Shown: positions 1 to 8,392, counted from the stretch's first letter. The stretch is DNA of 64,000 bases from Flavobacterium sp. LHD-80 (GCF_030929605.1 NZ_JAVFVS010000004.1:310001-374000); one strand, 5' to 3'. Numbers and translations are program-made. Notes: a model not told the origin generated them from the letters alone.

Positions 1-70
1 GTTTCTTGATAGTAAAGAGGTTGCTCATGGTTTTCTTTTGCTGTTTAATATTAGTCAGAAACAAATTTAA
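1..70 (+). CDS. possible 3' end of an upstream gene (partial)
   Basis: The frame beginning at base 2 stays open from the window edge to a TAA at 68-70 and reads as about 22 residues ending in FNISQKQI. The other two plus-strand frames are interrupted earlier. It sits directly upstream of the secreted endonuclease-family gene, so it could be the tail of a co-directional gene. It is too short to identify or to prove as coding. Confidence 0.3.
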   Translation, partial: FLDSKEVAHGFLLLFNISQKQI

Positions 71-140
71 GTATTCATAGCAATAAAAGTATTGAATTTT
101 CTTACAATTTGTTTAATTTGGGCATTTAATTTTTAAAGTT

Positions 141-1238
141 ATGCAAATTATTAAATTTCATTTTTGTTTGGTTGCTTTTTTTGGAATTTATATTCTAAAC
201 GCTCAATCTAAAAAGTATGCTATTCATACTGTTGCTTTTTACAACTTCGAAAATCTTTTTGACATTATTGATGACCCAAATACAAATGATGATGAATGGA
301 CTCCCACAGGAGCACAGCATTGGACAAAAGAAAAGTATGAGCAAAAACTGAAAAATCTTTCCCGAGTTCTTTCTGAAATTGGAACTCCTGAAAATTCGAC
401 TGCACCAACTTTAATTGGCTGTTCTGAAATTGAAAACAGAGGCGTTCTGGAAGATTTAATAAAACAAGAAAAAATCGCCGGATATGATTACGGAATTATC
501 CATTTTGATTCACCTGATCAGCGTGGAATTGACGTAGCGCTTTTGTATCAAAAAAAATATTTCAGACCGACTTCTTTTTCTAATATTCCATTATTAATTT
601 ATAAAAATAAATCTGTTCTTCAGGAAAATAACAATGAAGATTTAGGAGATGTCGAAGTCAAAATTGATATTAAAAACCGAGTTTTTACGAGAGATCAGCT
701 TTTGGTAACGGGTTTTTTGGACGATGAAGAAATTCACATTATCGTTAATCACTGGCCTTCGAGATCTGGAGGGGAAAAAGCCAGCAGTCCGTACCGTGAA
801 GCGGCTGGAAAATTAAACCGAAAAATAATTGATTCCTTACAGCAAATAAACCCAGATGCGAAAGTTATAACTATGGGAGATCTAAACGACGGACCTTTTA
901 ATAAAAGCGTAAAAATGGCATTGGGAGCAAAAGCAAAAAAGGCTGAAGTTCCTGAATTTGGCGTTTATAATCCATTTGAAGAAATGGCAGGAAGAGGAAT
1001 GGGGACTCTCGCTTTCCGTGATTCCTGGGATATTTTTGACCAAATTATATTGACGAAATCTTTTATTGAACCCGATTTTGCAAGTTATGAATTTTGGAAA
1101 GCAGGGATTTTTAACAAGCCATATTTAATTCAGGCTTCAGGAAAGTACAAAGGATATCCGTTGCGAAATTCATTGACAGAAGCTGGATTTAGCGATCATT
1201 TTCCAGTTTATATTTATTTAATACGCGAATTAAAATGA
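141..1238 (+). CDS. secreted endonuclease/exonuclease/phosphatase family protein
   Basis: This 365-aa protein has an N-terminal signal peptide ending around LNAQS, so it is exported. The body has the EEP-fold (DNase I-like) signature blocks in order: YNFENLFD, GCSEIENRG with the metal-binding Glu, a QRGIDVALLY block, NHWPSR, MGDLND (the catalytic Asp-Leu-Asn) and a terminal SDHFPVY. Family members hydrolyse phosphodiesters or phosphomonoesters; the substrate here cannot be read from sequence. It ends in TGA and is followed by a repeat-derived hairpin, then the 3-hydroxyanthranilate dioxygenase gene on the same strand. The ATG at 141 gives the signal peptide and is the natural start. The family call is secure; nuclease versus phosphatase is open. 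Confidence 0.88.
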   Translation: MQIIKFHFCLVAFFGIYILNAQSKKYAIHTVAFYNFENLFDIIDDPNTNDDEWTPTGAQHWTKEKYEQKLKNLSRVLSEIGTPENSTAPTLIGCSEIENRGVLEDLIKQEKIAGYDYGIIHFDSPDQRGIDVALLYQKKYFRPTSFSNIPLLIYKNKSVLQENNNEDLGDVEVKIDIKNRVFTRDQLLVTGFLDDEEIHIIVNHWPSRSGGEKASSPYREAAGKLNRKIIDSLQQINPDAKVITMGDLNDGPFNKSVKMALGAKAKKAEVPEFGVYNPFEEMAGRGMGTLAFRDSWDIFDQIILTKSFIEPDFASYEFWKAGIFNKPYLIQASGKYKGYPLRNSLTEAGFSDHFPVYIYLIRELK

Positions 1239-1249
1239 GTCGCAGTTTT

Positions 1250-1281
1250 CAGTCTCAGTTTTCAGTTGAATACTGAGACTG
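1250..1281. repeat. hairpin from a CAGTTTTCAGTCTCAG-type intergenic repeat
   Basis: CAGTCTCAGT at 1250-1259 pairs perfectly with ACTGAGACTG at 1272-1281 across a 12-nt loop. The surroundings consist of degenerate copies of the word CAGTTTTCAGT. A similar patch (ACTGAATACTGACACTGAAAACTG-like) occurs at about 39060-39090. It is probably a dispersed intergenic repeat and may slow transcription after the endonuclease-family gene. There is no T-tract strong enough to call it a terminator. Confidence 0.55.
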
Positions 1282-1329
1282 CGACTGAAAACTTTTCGTT
1301 ACCTTAGCTTTTCATAAAATCTAATAAAA

Positions 1330-1869
1330 ATGGCTATAACAAAACCATTCAATCTAACAAAATGGATTGAAGATAACCGACACTTACTAAAACCGCCAGT
1401 TGGAAATAAAAATCTATATGTTGATTCAGGTGATTATATTGTAATGATTGTCGCCGGACCAAACGCACGAAAAGATTATCATTATAACGAAACCGAAGAG
1501 CTTTTTTATCAATTAGAAGGAAGTATAAAAGTTGTAATTCAGGAAGATGGCGAGCGCAAGGAAATGGAATTAAAAGCCGGAGATATGTATTTGCATCCTG
1601 CTAAAATTCCGCATTCTCCTGTTCGTTCCGAAGGTTCAATCGGATTGGTTATTGAGCGTAAACGTGCTGGAAAAGGCTATACTGATGGACTGCTTTGGCA
1701 TTGTGACAATTGCAATCATAAACTTTACGAAGTGTATTTTGAATTGCATAATATAGAGAAAGACTTTCTTCCTCATTTCGAGCATTTTTACAATTCAGAA
1801 GAATTGAGAACTTGTGATAAATGCGGAACTGTAATGGAAACTGATCCTAGATTCACAGCTAAGAAATAA
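1330..1869 (+). CDS. nbaC: 3-hydroxyanthranilate 3,4-dioxygenase
   Basis: This 179-aa cupin dioxygenase opens the ring of 3-hydroxyanthranilate to 2-amino-3-carboxymuconate semialdehyde in the kynurenine pathway (tryptophan or 2-nitrobenzoate catabolism, quinolinate formation). The Fe(II) ligands of the family are visible as His51, Glu57 and His95, with Arg47 and Arg99 in the substrate-binding positions. The bacterial type's second, rubredoxin-like metal site is intact: Cys125-x2-Cys128 and a C-terminal Cys-x2-Cys pair in TCDKCG. Length matches bacterial HaaO/NbaC. No other kynurenine gene is in the window, so the rest of the pathway must be elsewhere. It is followed by a strong terminator. 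Confidence 0.95.
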   Translation: MAITKPFNLTKWIEDNRHLLKPPVGNKNLYVDSGDYIVMIVAGPNARKDYHYNETEELFYQLEGSIKVVIQEDGERKEMELKAGDMYLHPAKIPHSPVRSEGSIGLVIERKRAGKGYTDGLLWHCDNCNHKLYEVYFELHNIEKDFLPHFEHFYNSEELRTCDKCGTVMETDPRFTAKK

Positions 1870-1896
1870 TATTATTGAGTCGGAGTACAAATATCA

Positions 1897-1933
1897 AACC
1901 CGACAGGTTTTTTAAAGCTTGTCGGGTTTTTTT
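1897..1933 (+). terminator. rho-independent terminator after the dioxygenase gene
   Basis: AACCCGACA at 1897-1905 pairs with TGTCGGGTT at 1920-1928, followed by a run of T. It lies 28 bp after the stop codon and insulates the gene from the antitoxin gene downstream. Confidence 0.85.
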
Positions 1934-1976
1934 ATGAATTTTCATTCAAATAATATATTTTGTGTTGTTTTTGATG

Positions 1977-2020
1977 TATATTTGTATCATAAATGATATA
2001 AAAACAATTCAATTATGATA
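1977..2020 (+). promoter_or_regulatory. antitoxin promoter with ATGATA operator half-sites
   Basis: TATATTTG at 1977-1984 fits the Bacteroidota -7 consensus TAnnTTTG. Immediately downstream TATCAT (1985-1990) and ATGATA (1993-1998) form a perfect 6-bp inverted repeat with a 2-bp spacer. A further ATGATA (2015-2020) overlaps the antitoxin start codon. A binding site over the transcription start is the usual geometry for antitoxin autorepression. The -33 element is not clear (TTTG at 1959-1962 is too close). Confidence 0.5.
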
Positions 2021-2326
2021 CAGGAAATTATTGCTTATAAAAATATCGTTAATGATATTGAAGATTTAATGAATAAGTCTCCATTTAAAAAAAGCTATAT
2101 TATTGAGCAAATAGGTATTCCAAGCCCAACATTTTATCGTAAGTTAAAAACTCAAACTTTTTCCGCAGACGAAATGCTTTCAATAGCAAAAATACTTTCT
2201 CCAGAAGAAAATTTTAGACTAGAATTAAAAGCTGATATTGAACAGGCAAAAAGAGAATATGAAGAAGGGAATTTTATAACCCATGAAGAAATGTTGCTTG
2301 AGTTAAAAAGAAAAAAAATAATTTAA
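2015..2326 (+). CDS. helix-turn-helix antitoxin-like protein
   Basis: This 103-aa protein has an N-terminal helical DNA-binding region; residues about 25-60, with IIEQIGIPSPTFYRKLK, look like a HTH recognition segment. A charged C-terminal helix reads ADIEQAKREYEEGNFITHEEM, the kind of tail antitoxins use to wrap a RelE/ParE toxin. The reading frame of the adjacent toxin gene runs the opposite way and the two stop codons overlap by 4 bp (2323-2326), so this is not the usual co-directional TA operon. An inverted repeat sits on its promoter, which suggests autoregulation. It could instead be a lone regulator unrelated to the toxin, but the pairing of protein types argues for a TA module. Confidence 0.75.
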   Translation: MIQEIIAYKNIVNDIEDLMNKSPFKKSYIIEQIGIPSPTFYRKLKTQTFSADEMLSIAKILSPEENFRLELKADIEQAKREYEEGNFITHEEMLLELKRKKII

Positions 2327-2613
2327 AGAGTTAAAATTGTCAGAGGCCTTTGGCGATTATCATAGAACCTAATTAAATGGATAAAATTATCATTGATTAT
2401 ATAATAAAGTGATATATGTTTCCATACCAATATTTCGTTACAAGTTAAATCATCTCTAAATTTTCCTAAATGCGGATTTTTTGAAATTAAGTCAATAGTA
2501 ATAAGTGCCTCATTTACAAATTTTTCAGCTATTTCAATAGTGCGATAATGTATTAAATAATTTCGTGTGGAATTAAATGTATAATTAGATTGTGAAGACC
2601 AAACAATTTTCAT
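2323..2613 (-). CDS. RelE/ParE-family toxin
   Basis: This 96-aa protein has the RelE/ParE fold layout: an N-terminal beta strand (KIVWS), a two-helix hairpin with IAEKFVNEALITIDLISKNPHLGKF, and C-terminal strands KHISLYYIINDNFIHLIRFYDNRQRP. The HISLYY and FYDNRQ.P blocks are typical of Bacteroidota members. Family members are mRNA interferases or gyrase inhibitors; which of the two cannot be told here. It is convergent with, and overlaps by 4 bp, the HTH antitoxin gene. It follows the MBL gene by about 50 bp on the same strand, so it might be read from that gene's promoter. Expression of toxin and antitoxin would then be uncoupled or linked through antisense RNA. Confidence 0.85.
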   Translation of the reverse strand: MKIVWSSQSNYTFNSTRNYLIHYRTIEIAEKFVNEALITIDLISKNPHLGKFRDDLTCNEILVWKHISLYYIINDNFIHLIRFYDNRQRPLTILTL

Positions 2614-2664
2614 TTTTAAAAATTTATTCGGCTAAAATATAAAAAATAACTTACAAAATAATAT

Positions 2665-3624
2665 CTATAACTCAAACTTTTTCCCTTGTTCAGGATAAAT
2701 AATCTTCAAGCCTAAATCATTCTGATTTTTTAACTGTTCCTTAATTTTAGCAATATTTTTAGCAGGCGGTTTCAAATGCGTAATAATAATTTTGAAGTTG
2801 TTCAAAGAACCTTTTCCAGCTAAATCTTCTAAAATGTGAAGTTCAGTCATTAAATGATTTGGAGTCAAATGACCAAATAAAAATTTGTCTGGTTGTTCAT
2901 TAGGGAAAGAAACTTCAATAAAAATCCCTTTCAATTGTTTGCTTTGAACCAACGGCGCAATAGCAGTCCATAAAGCTTTCAATTTATCGCTTTTTTCAAC
3001 AGAATCGGAGCCAGTGTCACCTAAATATAAAACATAAGAATCTTCACTTTTAACTAGAAAGGCAGTGCTTTCAAACGGATTGACATGGCTTAAAGGAAAA
3101 GCTTTAACCGTCATTTTTGTGTTTGAAATAGGAGTTTCTTCACCTAAATTCAAAGTTTGAAAATGATATTTTTTTAATGGAAAACCTACTCCTTTATCTC
3201 CAAAATTTGCCCAAGTTTGATCGTTGAAATAATGGTTTTCCATCATTTCCATACATTTTTCAGTAGCATAAACCGTTTTAGAAGAATCGGCAGGAGAGTT
3301 AATTATTAATCCTGAAACGTGATCTAAATGGGCATGCGAAATTAAATATCCTTTAATGTATTTTCGTAAAACTTCACTTGTTGAAACTTTGAAAACCTTA
3401 TTTTCAATAGCTTTTTCGATTCCAGTATTTACTGTCCCAGCATCCAAACAAATAAAATCTTTAGTATTAGTTGGAGCTAGTAAATAAGCTGATAGATTTT
3501 TTTCGTCAATTCCCCCTTTTATTCCTAGCGGAACAACTTGAAAAGATGGCTTCTGTTCTTTTTGAGAAAATGCGTTAAAGGAAATTAATACAAAACAAAG
3601 TAAAAGGCGACTTAAATTGGTCAT
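2665..3624 (-). CDS. class-II 3',5'-cyclic-nucleotide phosphodiesterase-like MBL hydrolase
   Basis: From the ATG at 3624 this is a 319-aa protein beginning with a clean signal peptide (LLLCFVLISFNAFS). Longer starts (an ATG at 3654, a TTG at 3657) only add residues before it. The metallo-beta-lactamase metal motif HAHLDH is at about residues 97-102, followed by further ligands in FPLSH and LGDTGSDS. The blocks IFIEVSFPN, FGHLTPNHL and IITHLKP are characteristic of class-II cAMP phosphodiesterases (PDE1/CpdP type). The exported location means it would act on extracytoplasmic cyclic nucleotides or a related phosphodiester. It lies just upstream of the toxin gene and is divergent from the aldehyde dehydrogenase gene. 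Confidence 0.82.
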   Translation of the reverse strand: MTNLSRLLLCFVLISFNAFSQKEQKPSFQVVPLGIKGGIDEKNLSAYLLAPTNTKDFICLDAGTVNTGIEKAIENKVFKVSTSEVLRKYIKGYLISHAHLDHVSGLIINSPADSSKTVYATEKCMEMMENHYFNDQTWANFGDKGVGFPLKKYHFQTLNLGEETPISNTKMTVKAFPLSHVNPFESTAFLVKSEDSYVLYLGDTGSDSVEKSDKLKALWTAIAPLVQSKQLKGIFIEVSFPNEQPDKFLFGHLTPNHLMTELHILEDLAGKGSLNNFKIIITHLKPPAKNIAKIKEQLKNQNDLGLKIIYPEQGKKFEL

Positions 3625-3740
3625 ATTAGAAATATTTAGAAGTGCAAATTTCATCAAATAAATCCAATAAATAAGGCTTTAAAGCTGTTATTAGTATTAA
3701 TTAATCTTAAATTTACTCTCGCTTAGGATTTTATTTTGAG

Positions 3741-3770
3741 TTTGAAATTAATTCGAAAAGAATATCTTTA
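3741..3770 (+). promoter_or_regulatory. candidate promoter of the aldehyde dehydrogenase gene
   Basis: TTTG at 3741-3744 and TATCTTTA at 3763-3770 (7 of 8 matches to TAnnTTTG) are separated by 18 bp, the normal spacing for Flavobacterium housekeeping promoters. The start codon follows about 38 bp later. Confidence 0.45.
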
Positions 3771-3808
3771 CATAAAAAAATATAACAATTTTAACTAAAA
3801 AAGTTACA

Positions 3809-5362
3809 ATGACAACAATAGCATCACAATTTGGCATGAACGAAGCGCTCGAAAAACTTGGCATTAAGCTGGTTAACGACGGTACTTCAACTGGAACAGA
3901 AAATTTTTCATCAGGAGAGATTTTAGATAGTTTTTCGCCTGTTGACGGAAAACTAATTGCATCAGTAAAAACTTCAACGCTTGAAGATTACGAAAAAGTA
4001 ATGCGTTCAGCTACAGAAGCTTTTAAAACGTTTAGACTAATTCCTGCACCGCAACGTGGTGAAATTGTACGTCAGTTTGGAGAAAAATTACGTCAGAATA
4101 AAGAAGCTTTAGGAAAACTGGTTTCTTATGAAATGGGAAAATCATTGCAGGAAGGTTATGGTGAAGTTCAGGAAATGATCGATATCTGTGATTTTGCTGT
4201 TGGTTTATCACGTCAATTACATGGACTGACAATGCATTCTGAAAGACCTGGACATAGAATGTACGAGCAATATCATCCGTTAGGGATTGTCGGAATTATT
4301 TCGGCATTTAATTTTCCGGTTGCGGTTTGGTCTTGGAATACGGCTTTGGCATGGATTTCTGGAGATGTGTGCGTTTGGAAACCTTCTGAAAAAACGCCAC
4401 TTTGTGGTATTGCCTGTCAAAACATAATCGCTCAGGTTATCAAAGAAAACAATCTTCCTGAAGGAATTTCGTGTTTAATAAATGGAGATTATCAAGTAGG
4501 AGAGTTATTGACAAAAGACACTCGTATTCCTCTAATTTCTGCAACAGGTTCTACCAGAATGGGTAAAATTGTAGCGCAGGCCGTTGCCGGAAGATTAGGA
4601 AAATCATTATTAGAATTAGGAGGAAATAATGCCATTATTGTAACTCCTGATGCTGATATTAAAATGACGGTTATCGGTGCTGTTTTTGGAGCTGTTGGAA
4701 CTGCTGGGCAGCGTTGTACTTCAACTCGAAGACTGATCATTCATGAAAGTATTTATGACAAAGTAAAAGAAGCGTTGGTTGCTGCTTATAAACAATTAAG
4801 AATTGGAAATCCGCTTGACGAAAATAATCACGTTGGACCGCTTATTGATACGCACGCAGTTGAGCAGTACGCTGTCGCTTTAAATAGAGTAGTGGCCGAA
4901 GGTGGAAAAGTTTTGGTTGAAGGCGGTGTTCTTTCTGGCGAAGGTTACGAAAGTGGCTGTTACGTTAAACCAGCAATTGCTGAGGCTGAAAATTCATTTG
5001 CAATCGTACAGCACGAAACTTTTGCTCCGGTTTTATATTTAATTAAATATTCTGGAGAAGTTGATAATGCAATTGAAATTCAAAATGGAGTTGCTCAAGG
5101 ATTGTCTTCTGCAATCATGACGAATAATCTACGTGAAGCCGAAAGATTTTTATCAGTTACTGGTTCTGACTGCGGAATTGCAAACGTAAACATCGGAACT
5201 TCTGGTGCAGAAATCGGCGGTGCTTTTGGTGGAGAAAAAGAAACTGGAGGAGGCCGTGAATCAGGTTCTGATGCATGGAAAATTTATATGCGACGTCAGA
5301 CTAATACGATCAATTATACAACGAATCTTCCATTGGCACAAGGAATCAAATTCGATTTGTAA
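3809..5362 (+). CDS. amaB: ALDH7-type aldehyde dehydrogenase (aminoadipate/piperideine-6-carboxylate dehydrogenase)
   Basis: This 517-aa NAD(P)-dependent aldehyde dehydrogenase most closely resembles antiquitin/ALDH7A1, which oxidises alpha-aminoadipate semialdehyde (delta-1-piperideine-6-carboxylate) in lysine breakdown. Visible motifs are FNFPVAVWSWN in the nucleotide-binding fold, ISATGSTRMGK, the glutamate motif LELGGNNAI, and the catalytic cysteine in GTAGQRCTSTRR, which is the ALDH7 variant of the active-site block. EIGGAFGGEKETGGGRESGSD near the C-terminus is also family-typical. It is monocistronic: a candidate promoter precedes it and a terminator follows. Lysine catabolism is inferred from subfamily; no other lysine-degradation gene is nearby. 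Confidence 0.9.
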   Translation: MTTIASQFGMNEALEKLGIKLVNDGTSTGTENFSSGEILDSFSPVDGKLIASVKTSTLEDYEKVMRSATEAFKTFRLIPAPQRGEIVRQFGEKLRQNKEALGKLVSYEMGKSLQEGYGEVQEMIDICDFAVGLSRQLHGLTMHSERPGHRMYEQYHPLGIVGIISAFNFPVAVWSWNTALAWISGDVCVWKPSEKTPLCGIACQNIIAQVIKENNLPEGISCLINGDYQVGELLTKDTRIPLISATGSTRMGKIVAQAVAGRLGKSLLELGGNNAIIVTPDADIKMTVIGAVFGAVGTAGQRCTSTRRLIIHESIYDKVKEALVAAYKQLRIGNPLDENNHVGPLIDTHAVEQYAVALNRVVAEGGKVLVEGGVLSGEGYESGCYVKPAIAEAENSFAIVQHETFAPVLYLIKYSGEVDNAIEIQNGVAQGLSSAIMTNNLREAERFLSVTGSDCGIANVNIGTSGAEIGGAFGGEKETGGGRESGSDAWKIYMRRQTNTINYTTNLPLAQGIKFDL

Positions 5363-5390
5363 TATTTCTTTAAATAAAAGATTAAATAGC

Positions 5391-5420
5391 AAAGGCTTCC
5401 TGATATGGGAAGCCTTTTGC
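5391..5420 (+). terminator. terminator after the aldehyde dehydrogenase gene
   Basis: AAAGGCTTCC at 5391-5400 pairs with GGAAGCCTTT at 5408-5417, flanked by A and T runs. It separates the convergent aldehyde dehydrogenase and pectate lyase genes and may work in both directions. A short GTTAGTTAAGTTAG-like tandem repeat follows at about 5433-5456. Confidence 0.8.
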
Positions 5421-5456
5421 TTTTAGAATTAAGTTAGTTAAGTTAGGTTAGTTAGT

Positions 5457-8303
5457 TTATTTTTTCAAAATAGTTTGATTGATAGAACCGTCGGTTGTGG
5501 AAACTTTTATCAAATAAGTTCCCGAAATCAATTGACTTAAATCAATACTTTCAGCATTTTTGCCCGCGCTTTTTACTAAAATTCCAGACATATTATAGAC
5601 AAAAACTTGTTCTATTGTTTGAGTTGATTTCGAAATATATAAAACGTCAGAAACTGGATTTGGATATAAAAGAACTTTTGAAGTTTCTGGCTCTGCAGTA
5701 ACTTCGGTTGTTTTAGCCATTCGTAAAGTACTTCCTGAATTATACGCTGTACTAATATAAAATAGATTTGCAACAGAACCTTTTGTAATACTGTGCGAAC
5801 CCGCTGCAATTGACGCCGTCACGATTCCTGCAGAAGCCGTATAAGAAACATTGTCAACTTTGATTGTTCCTGTAAAATTAGAATCAAATACTAAGGTTAG
5901 TGTTGATGCACTTGTTGTTGTATAAGTTATAGAGGTGCTTGATTCGATTTTTAAACGCGCAGTCAATGTTAGTCCGTTATAGGTTACAGAGCCAGCTGTT
6001 GAATTCATATTTCCTGTAATACTATAAAATGAACTTGTTTTTCCAGAGGTTGTGAAATTGTGAATTTCATCTCCGCTAGGTGTTCCTGTAGTAACTGTAA
6101 TAGTTCCTGAACCAGTTGCAATTGTACCAGTTCCAGAAGTTGCAATTGAATAGGAAACTGTTGCAGTTGGAGTTCCTGTAATCGTAATTGTTTTTGCAGT
6201 AGTGTTTTTTACAAAACTAATTCCCGATGCTGGCAAACCTGTTACTGTTGCATCTGTGGCTGTTCCTCCCCAGGTAAATACAATTGAGCTAATTGCAGTT
6301 CCGCTGGCAACGGTCTGATTGTTGTTTGAAGTTGAAGTCAAAGTTTGATTTCCCGCTGTAGTGACAGTTATTGTTCCTGAACCTGTTGCAGGTGTTCCAG
6401 TTCCGGTTGTTGCAATTGAATACGAAACCGTTGCAGTTGGAGTTCCTGTAATCGTGATTGTTTTTGCTGCAGTATTTTTTACAAAGCTAAGTCCAGAGGC
6501 AGGCAATCCAGTTACAGTTGCATCAGTAGCATCTCCGCCCCAAGTGAATACAATAGAAGCAATTGCTGTTCCGCTTGTTACTGTTTGGTTTTGATTACCT
6601 GTTGAAGTAAGTGTCTGAGAACTCGCGGGAGGATTTCCTTCGCCTTGAACAGCAACCAAAGTGCCACTATAGTTTGTAAGTGCCGATTTAAATGCTGTAA
6701 TTACAAGCGATGAAGTATCATCAACGCTATTGTTAAATGTCCATTGCAAATCTCCTCCAGAAACGCGTCCTGCGTATTGTGTTACTTTTGTTTTAGCCGC
6801 TGCAGGCTGATCAATTACAAGGTTTTTTACGTATAAAGAAGCATCAGTATCAAAATTATTATACGAATTTGCACCCGATTTTGATTTGATAGAACTGCTT
6901 ACAGTTTCTCCTCTTGTTGTTGCCACGTAAGCATCAAAATCTGTTGCGGAACTTATTTTTCCAGAAATATTGTATAATGGATTCGGATCATTATAAGCTA
7001 CAAAACGCATATTATTTGTTCCGTTTGAAGCATCAAAAGTATTGTTGTAAGCTTTAATAAATCCGCCAGCTTCACCAGAAAATGTTCCCATTGTTCCGGC
7101 ATTATTAACCTGATTGGCTTCATCCCAAATATCTGTTCCTTGTAACGAAGTCAGCATTGGATGTTTAGCATTACGGAAATAATTTCCTTCAACAAAAAGT
7201 GAAGATCCCATTGTTGATCCAGAGCCATATTTTGCATTTCCATCGTAATAATTGTTGTAAATGTGAGCAGAATAATAACGAACACGCGGATGACGAGAAT
7301 CAGAATGATCAAACCAGTTGTGATGATACGTTATGTATAAACCAGTTGTGGTTCCTTCGCTTAAACCTAAAAGACTTGCTTTTCCATTGTCCCAAAAGTG
7401 ATTGTATGACAATGTAATATAAGTCGAAGATTTATTATCTAATGCTCCATCGCCTTTAATTTGATCGGCATCGCTTCCTGCATTTCCATAAAATAAATCG
7501 CAGTTGTGAACCCAAATATGATCATTGTCTTGTTGCATACCAACATTATCTCCTGCGGTACTATTGCAGTTCATAAAACCAAGGTTGCTTACTTCTATAT
7601 TTGAAGCCGATTTAAGACGTACGCCCCAACCATTAGCAACGGCATCATTTCCAATTCCTTCGATTGTTACATAACTTGATACATTGTTTGCATTTTCAAT
7701 AACAACATCACCGCCTTCCATAACACTCATATCGGTAATATCCCCAATTAATCTGATGATAAACGGACGCGTATCTTTTCCTTTTTTAATTGCGTATAAA
7801 ATATTTTGAAGACCCACGCACGGATTTGCGCTTGCTCCCGTAATATTCATCGAAATGGTGTTTTTTGTGTTTTGCGTGATGTAAAGAATTACCGCATTGT
7901 CTTTTGGAGTTCCATCTGCTTTGTACCCGCCTGGAACTCTTCCGCTTTCGAATGCAAATCCATTTCTGTCGTGTGCAATAACATTTAAAGCGCTTGTTGT
8001 TGATCCCGTTCCTTCTGCTCCAGAAATTACAGGTTTTACTTTGATCGTGTAGGATCCAGCTTTTAATCCTGGAATGTCAGCACGAAAATAACTTCCGTAG
8101 CTTCTAATAAGCTGGTCGTCAATTTTTTGATCAGTGATTCCATTTCCAGAATAATAAACATTGTAGGTTTGTGCGCCACTTACTGGCTGCCATTTTACAA
8201 AAGCAGATTCAAGCCACCCTGATGCTTCTGTGATTGAAACTTGTTGCGCCCACATTTGAACGCTCGCAAGTAAAATGAAAATGAAAAGTAGGTTTTTTTT
8301 CAT
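5457..8303 (-). CDS. secreted pectate lyase (PL1) with Ig-like repeats and T9SS sorting domain
   Basis: This 948-aa protein has a signal peptide ending at MWAQ. Residues about 20-105 form a fibronectin-III-like domain. A polysaccharide lyase family 1 beta-helix follows (about 125-470), with HIWVHNCDLFYG, DADQIKGDGALD and the catalytic SRHPRVR block. Two near-identical repeats of about 88 residues begin at about residues 562 and 650, each starting QTLTST and containing FTWGG.ATDATVTGLPASG. A beta-rich domain and a C-terminal type-A T9SS signal (LLYPNPVSDVLYIS, ending in ILKK) complete it. It cleaves pectate by beta-elimination, secreted or anchored at the cell surface. A LacI-like palindrome overlaps the predicted transcription start. 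It stands alone rather than inside a polysaccharide utilisation locus, as there is no SusC/D pair beside it. Confidence 0.93.
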   Translation of the reverse strand: MKKNLLFIFILLASVQMWAQQVSITEASGWLESAFVKWQPVSGAQTYNVYYSGNGITDQKIDDQLIRSYGSYFRADIPGLKAGSYTIKVKPVISGAEGTGSTTSALNVIAHDRNGFAFESGRVPGGYKADGTPKDNAVILYITQNTKNTISMNITGASANPCVGLQNILYAIKKGKDTRPFIIRLIGDITDMSVMEGGDVVIENANNVSSYVTIEGIGNDAVANGWGVRLKSASNIEVSNLGFMNCNSTAGDNVGMQQDNDHIWVHNCDLFYGNAGSDADQIKGDGALDNKSSTYITLSYNHFWDNGKASLLGLSEGTTTGLYITYHHNWFDHSDSRHPRVRYYSAHIYNNYYDGNAKYGSGSTMGSSLFVEGNYFRNAKHPMLTSLQGTDIWDEANQVNNAGTMGTFSGEAGGFIKAYNNTFDASNGTNNMRFVAYNDPNPLYNISGKISSATDFDAYVATTRGETVSSSIKSKSGANSYNNFDTDASLYVKNLVIDQPAAAKTKVTQYAGRVSGGDLQWTFNNSVDDTSSLVITAFKSALTNYSGTLVAVQGEGNPPASSQTLTSTGNQNQTVTSGTAIASIVFTWGGDATDATVTGLPASGLSFVKNTAAKTITITGTPTATVSYSIATTGTGTPATGSGTITVTTAGNQTLTSTSNNNQTVASGTAISSIVFTWGGTATDATVTGLPASGISFVKNTTAKTITITGTPTATVSYSIATSGTGTIATGSGTITVTTGTPSGDEIHNFTTSGKTSSFYSITGNMNSTAGSVTYNGLTLTARLKIESSTSITYTTTSASTLTLVFDSNFTGTIKVDNVSYTASAGIVTASIAAGSHSITKGSVANLFYISTAYNSGSTLRMAKTTEVTAEPETSKVLLYPNPVSDVLYISKSTQTIEQVFVYNMSGILVKSAGKNAESIDLSQLISGTYLIKVSTTDGSINQTILKK
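6090..6620 (-). repeat. tandem repeat of about 265 bp inside the pectate lyase gene
   Basis: Two consecutive in-frame units encode almost the same 88-residue Ig-like domain; words such as FTWGG, ATDATVTGLPASG and AKTITITGTPTATVSYSIAT recur in both. The DNA of the two copies is also very similar, which suggests a fairly recent duplication or gene conversion. The repeats act as a linker between the catalytic beta-helix and the C-terminal sorting region. Confidence 0.85.
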
Positions 8304-8370
8304 AATTGTTTAGGTTAAAAAGTTAGTAATAGTAATTTGTGGTTTTGAAATATCTTTTACATTGGTTAAT

Positions 8371-8392
8371 TGTAATCGATTACACAAAAATA
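8371..8392 (-). promoter_or_regulatory. pectate lyase promoter with LacI-type operator
   Basis: On the minus strand TATTTTTG (plus 8385-8392) matches the TAnnTTTG -7 box. The perfect 14-bp palindrome TGTAATCGATTACA (8371-8384) follows it directly, so it would cover the transcription start about 75 bp before the ATG. The central CG and length are typical of LacI-family operators. A related TGTAAT-TT-ATTACA sits upstream at 8491-8504. The regulator itself is not in the window. No clear -33 box is seen. Confidence 0.5.

Noticed and set aside
5433..5456. GTTAGTTAAGTTAG repeat as an attachment site
   Set aside because: It is only about 24 bp of low-complexity repeat between convergent genes, with no integrase and no second copy.
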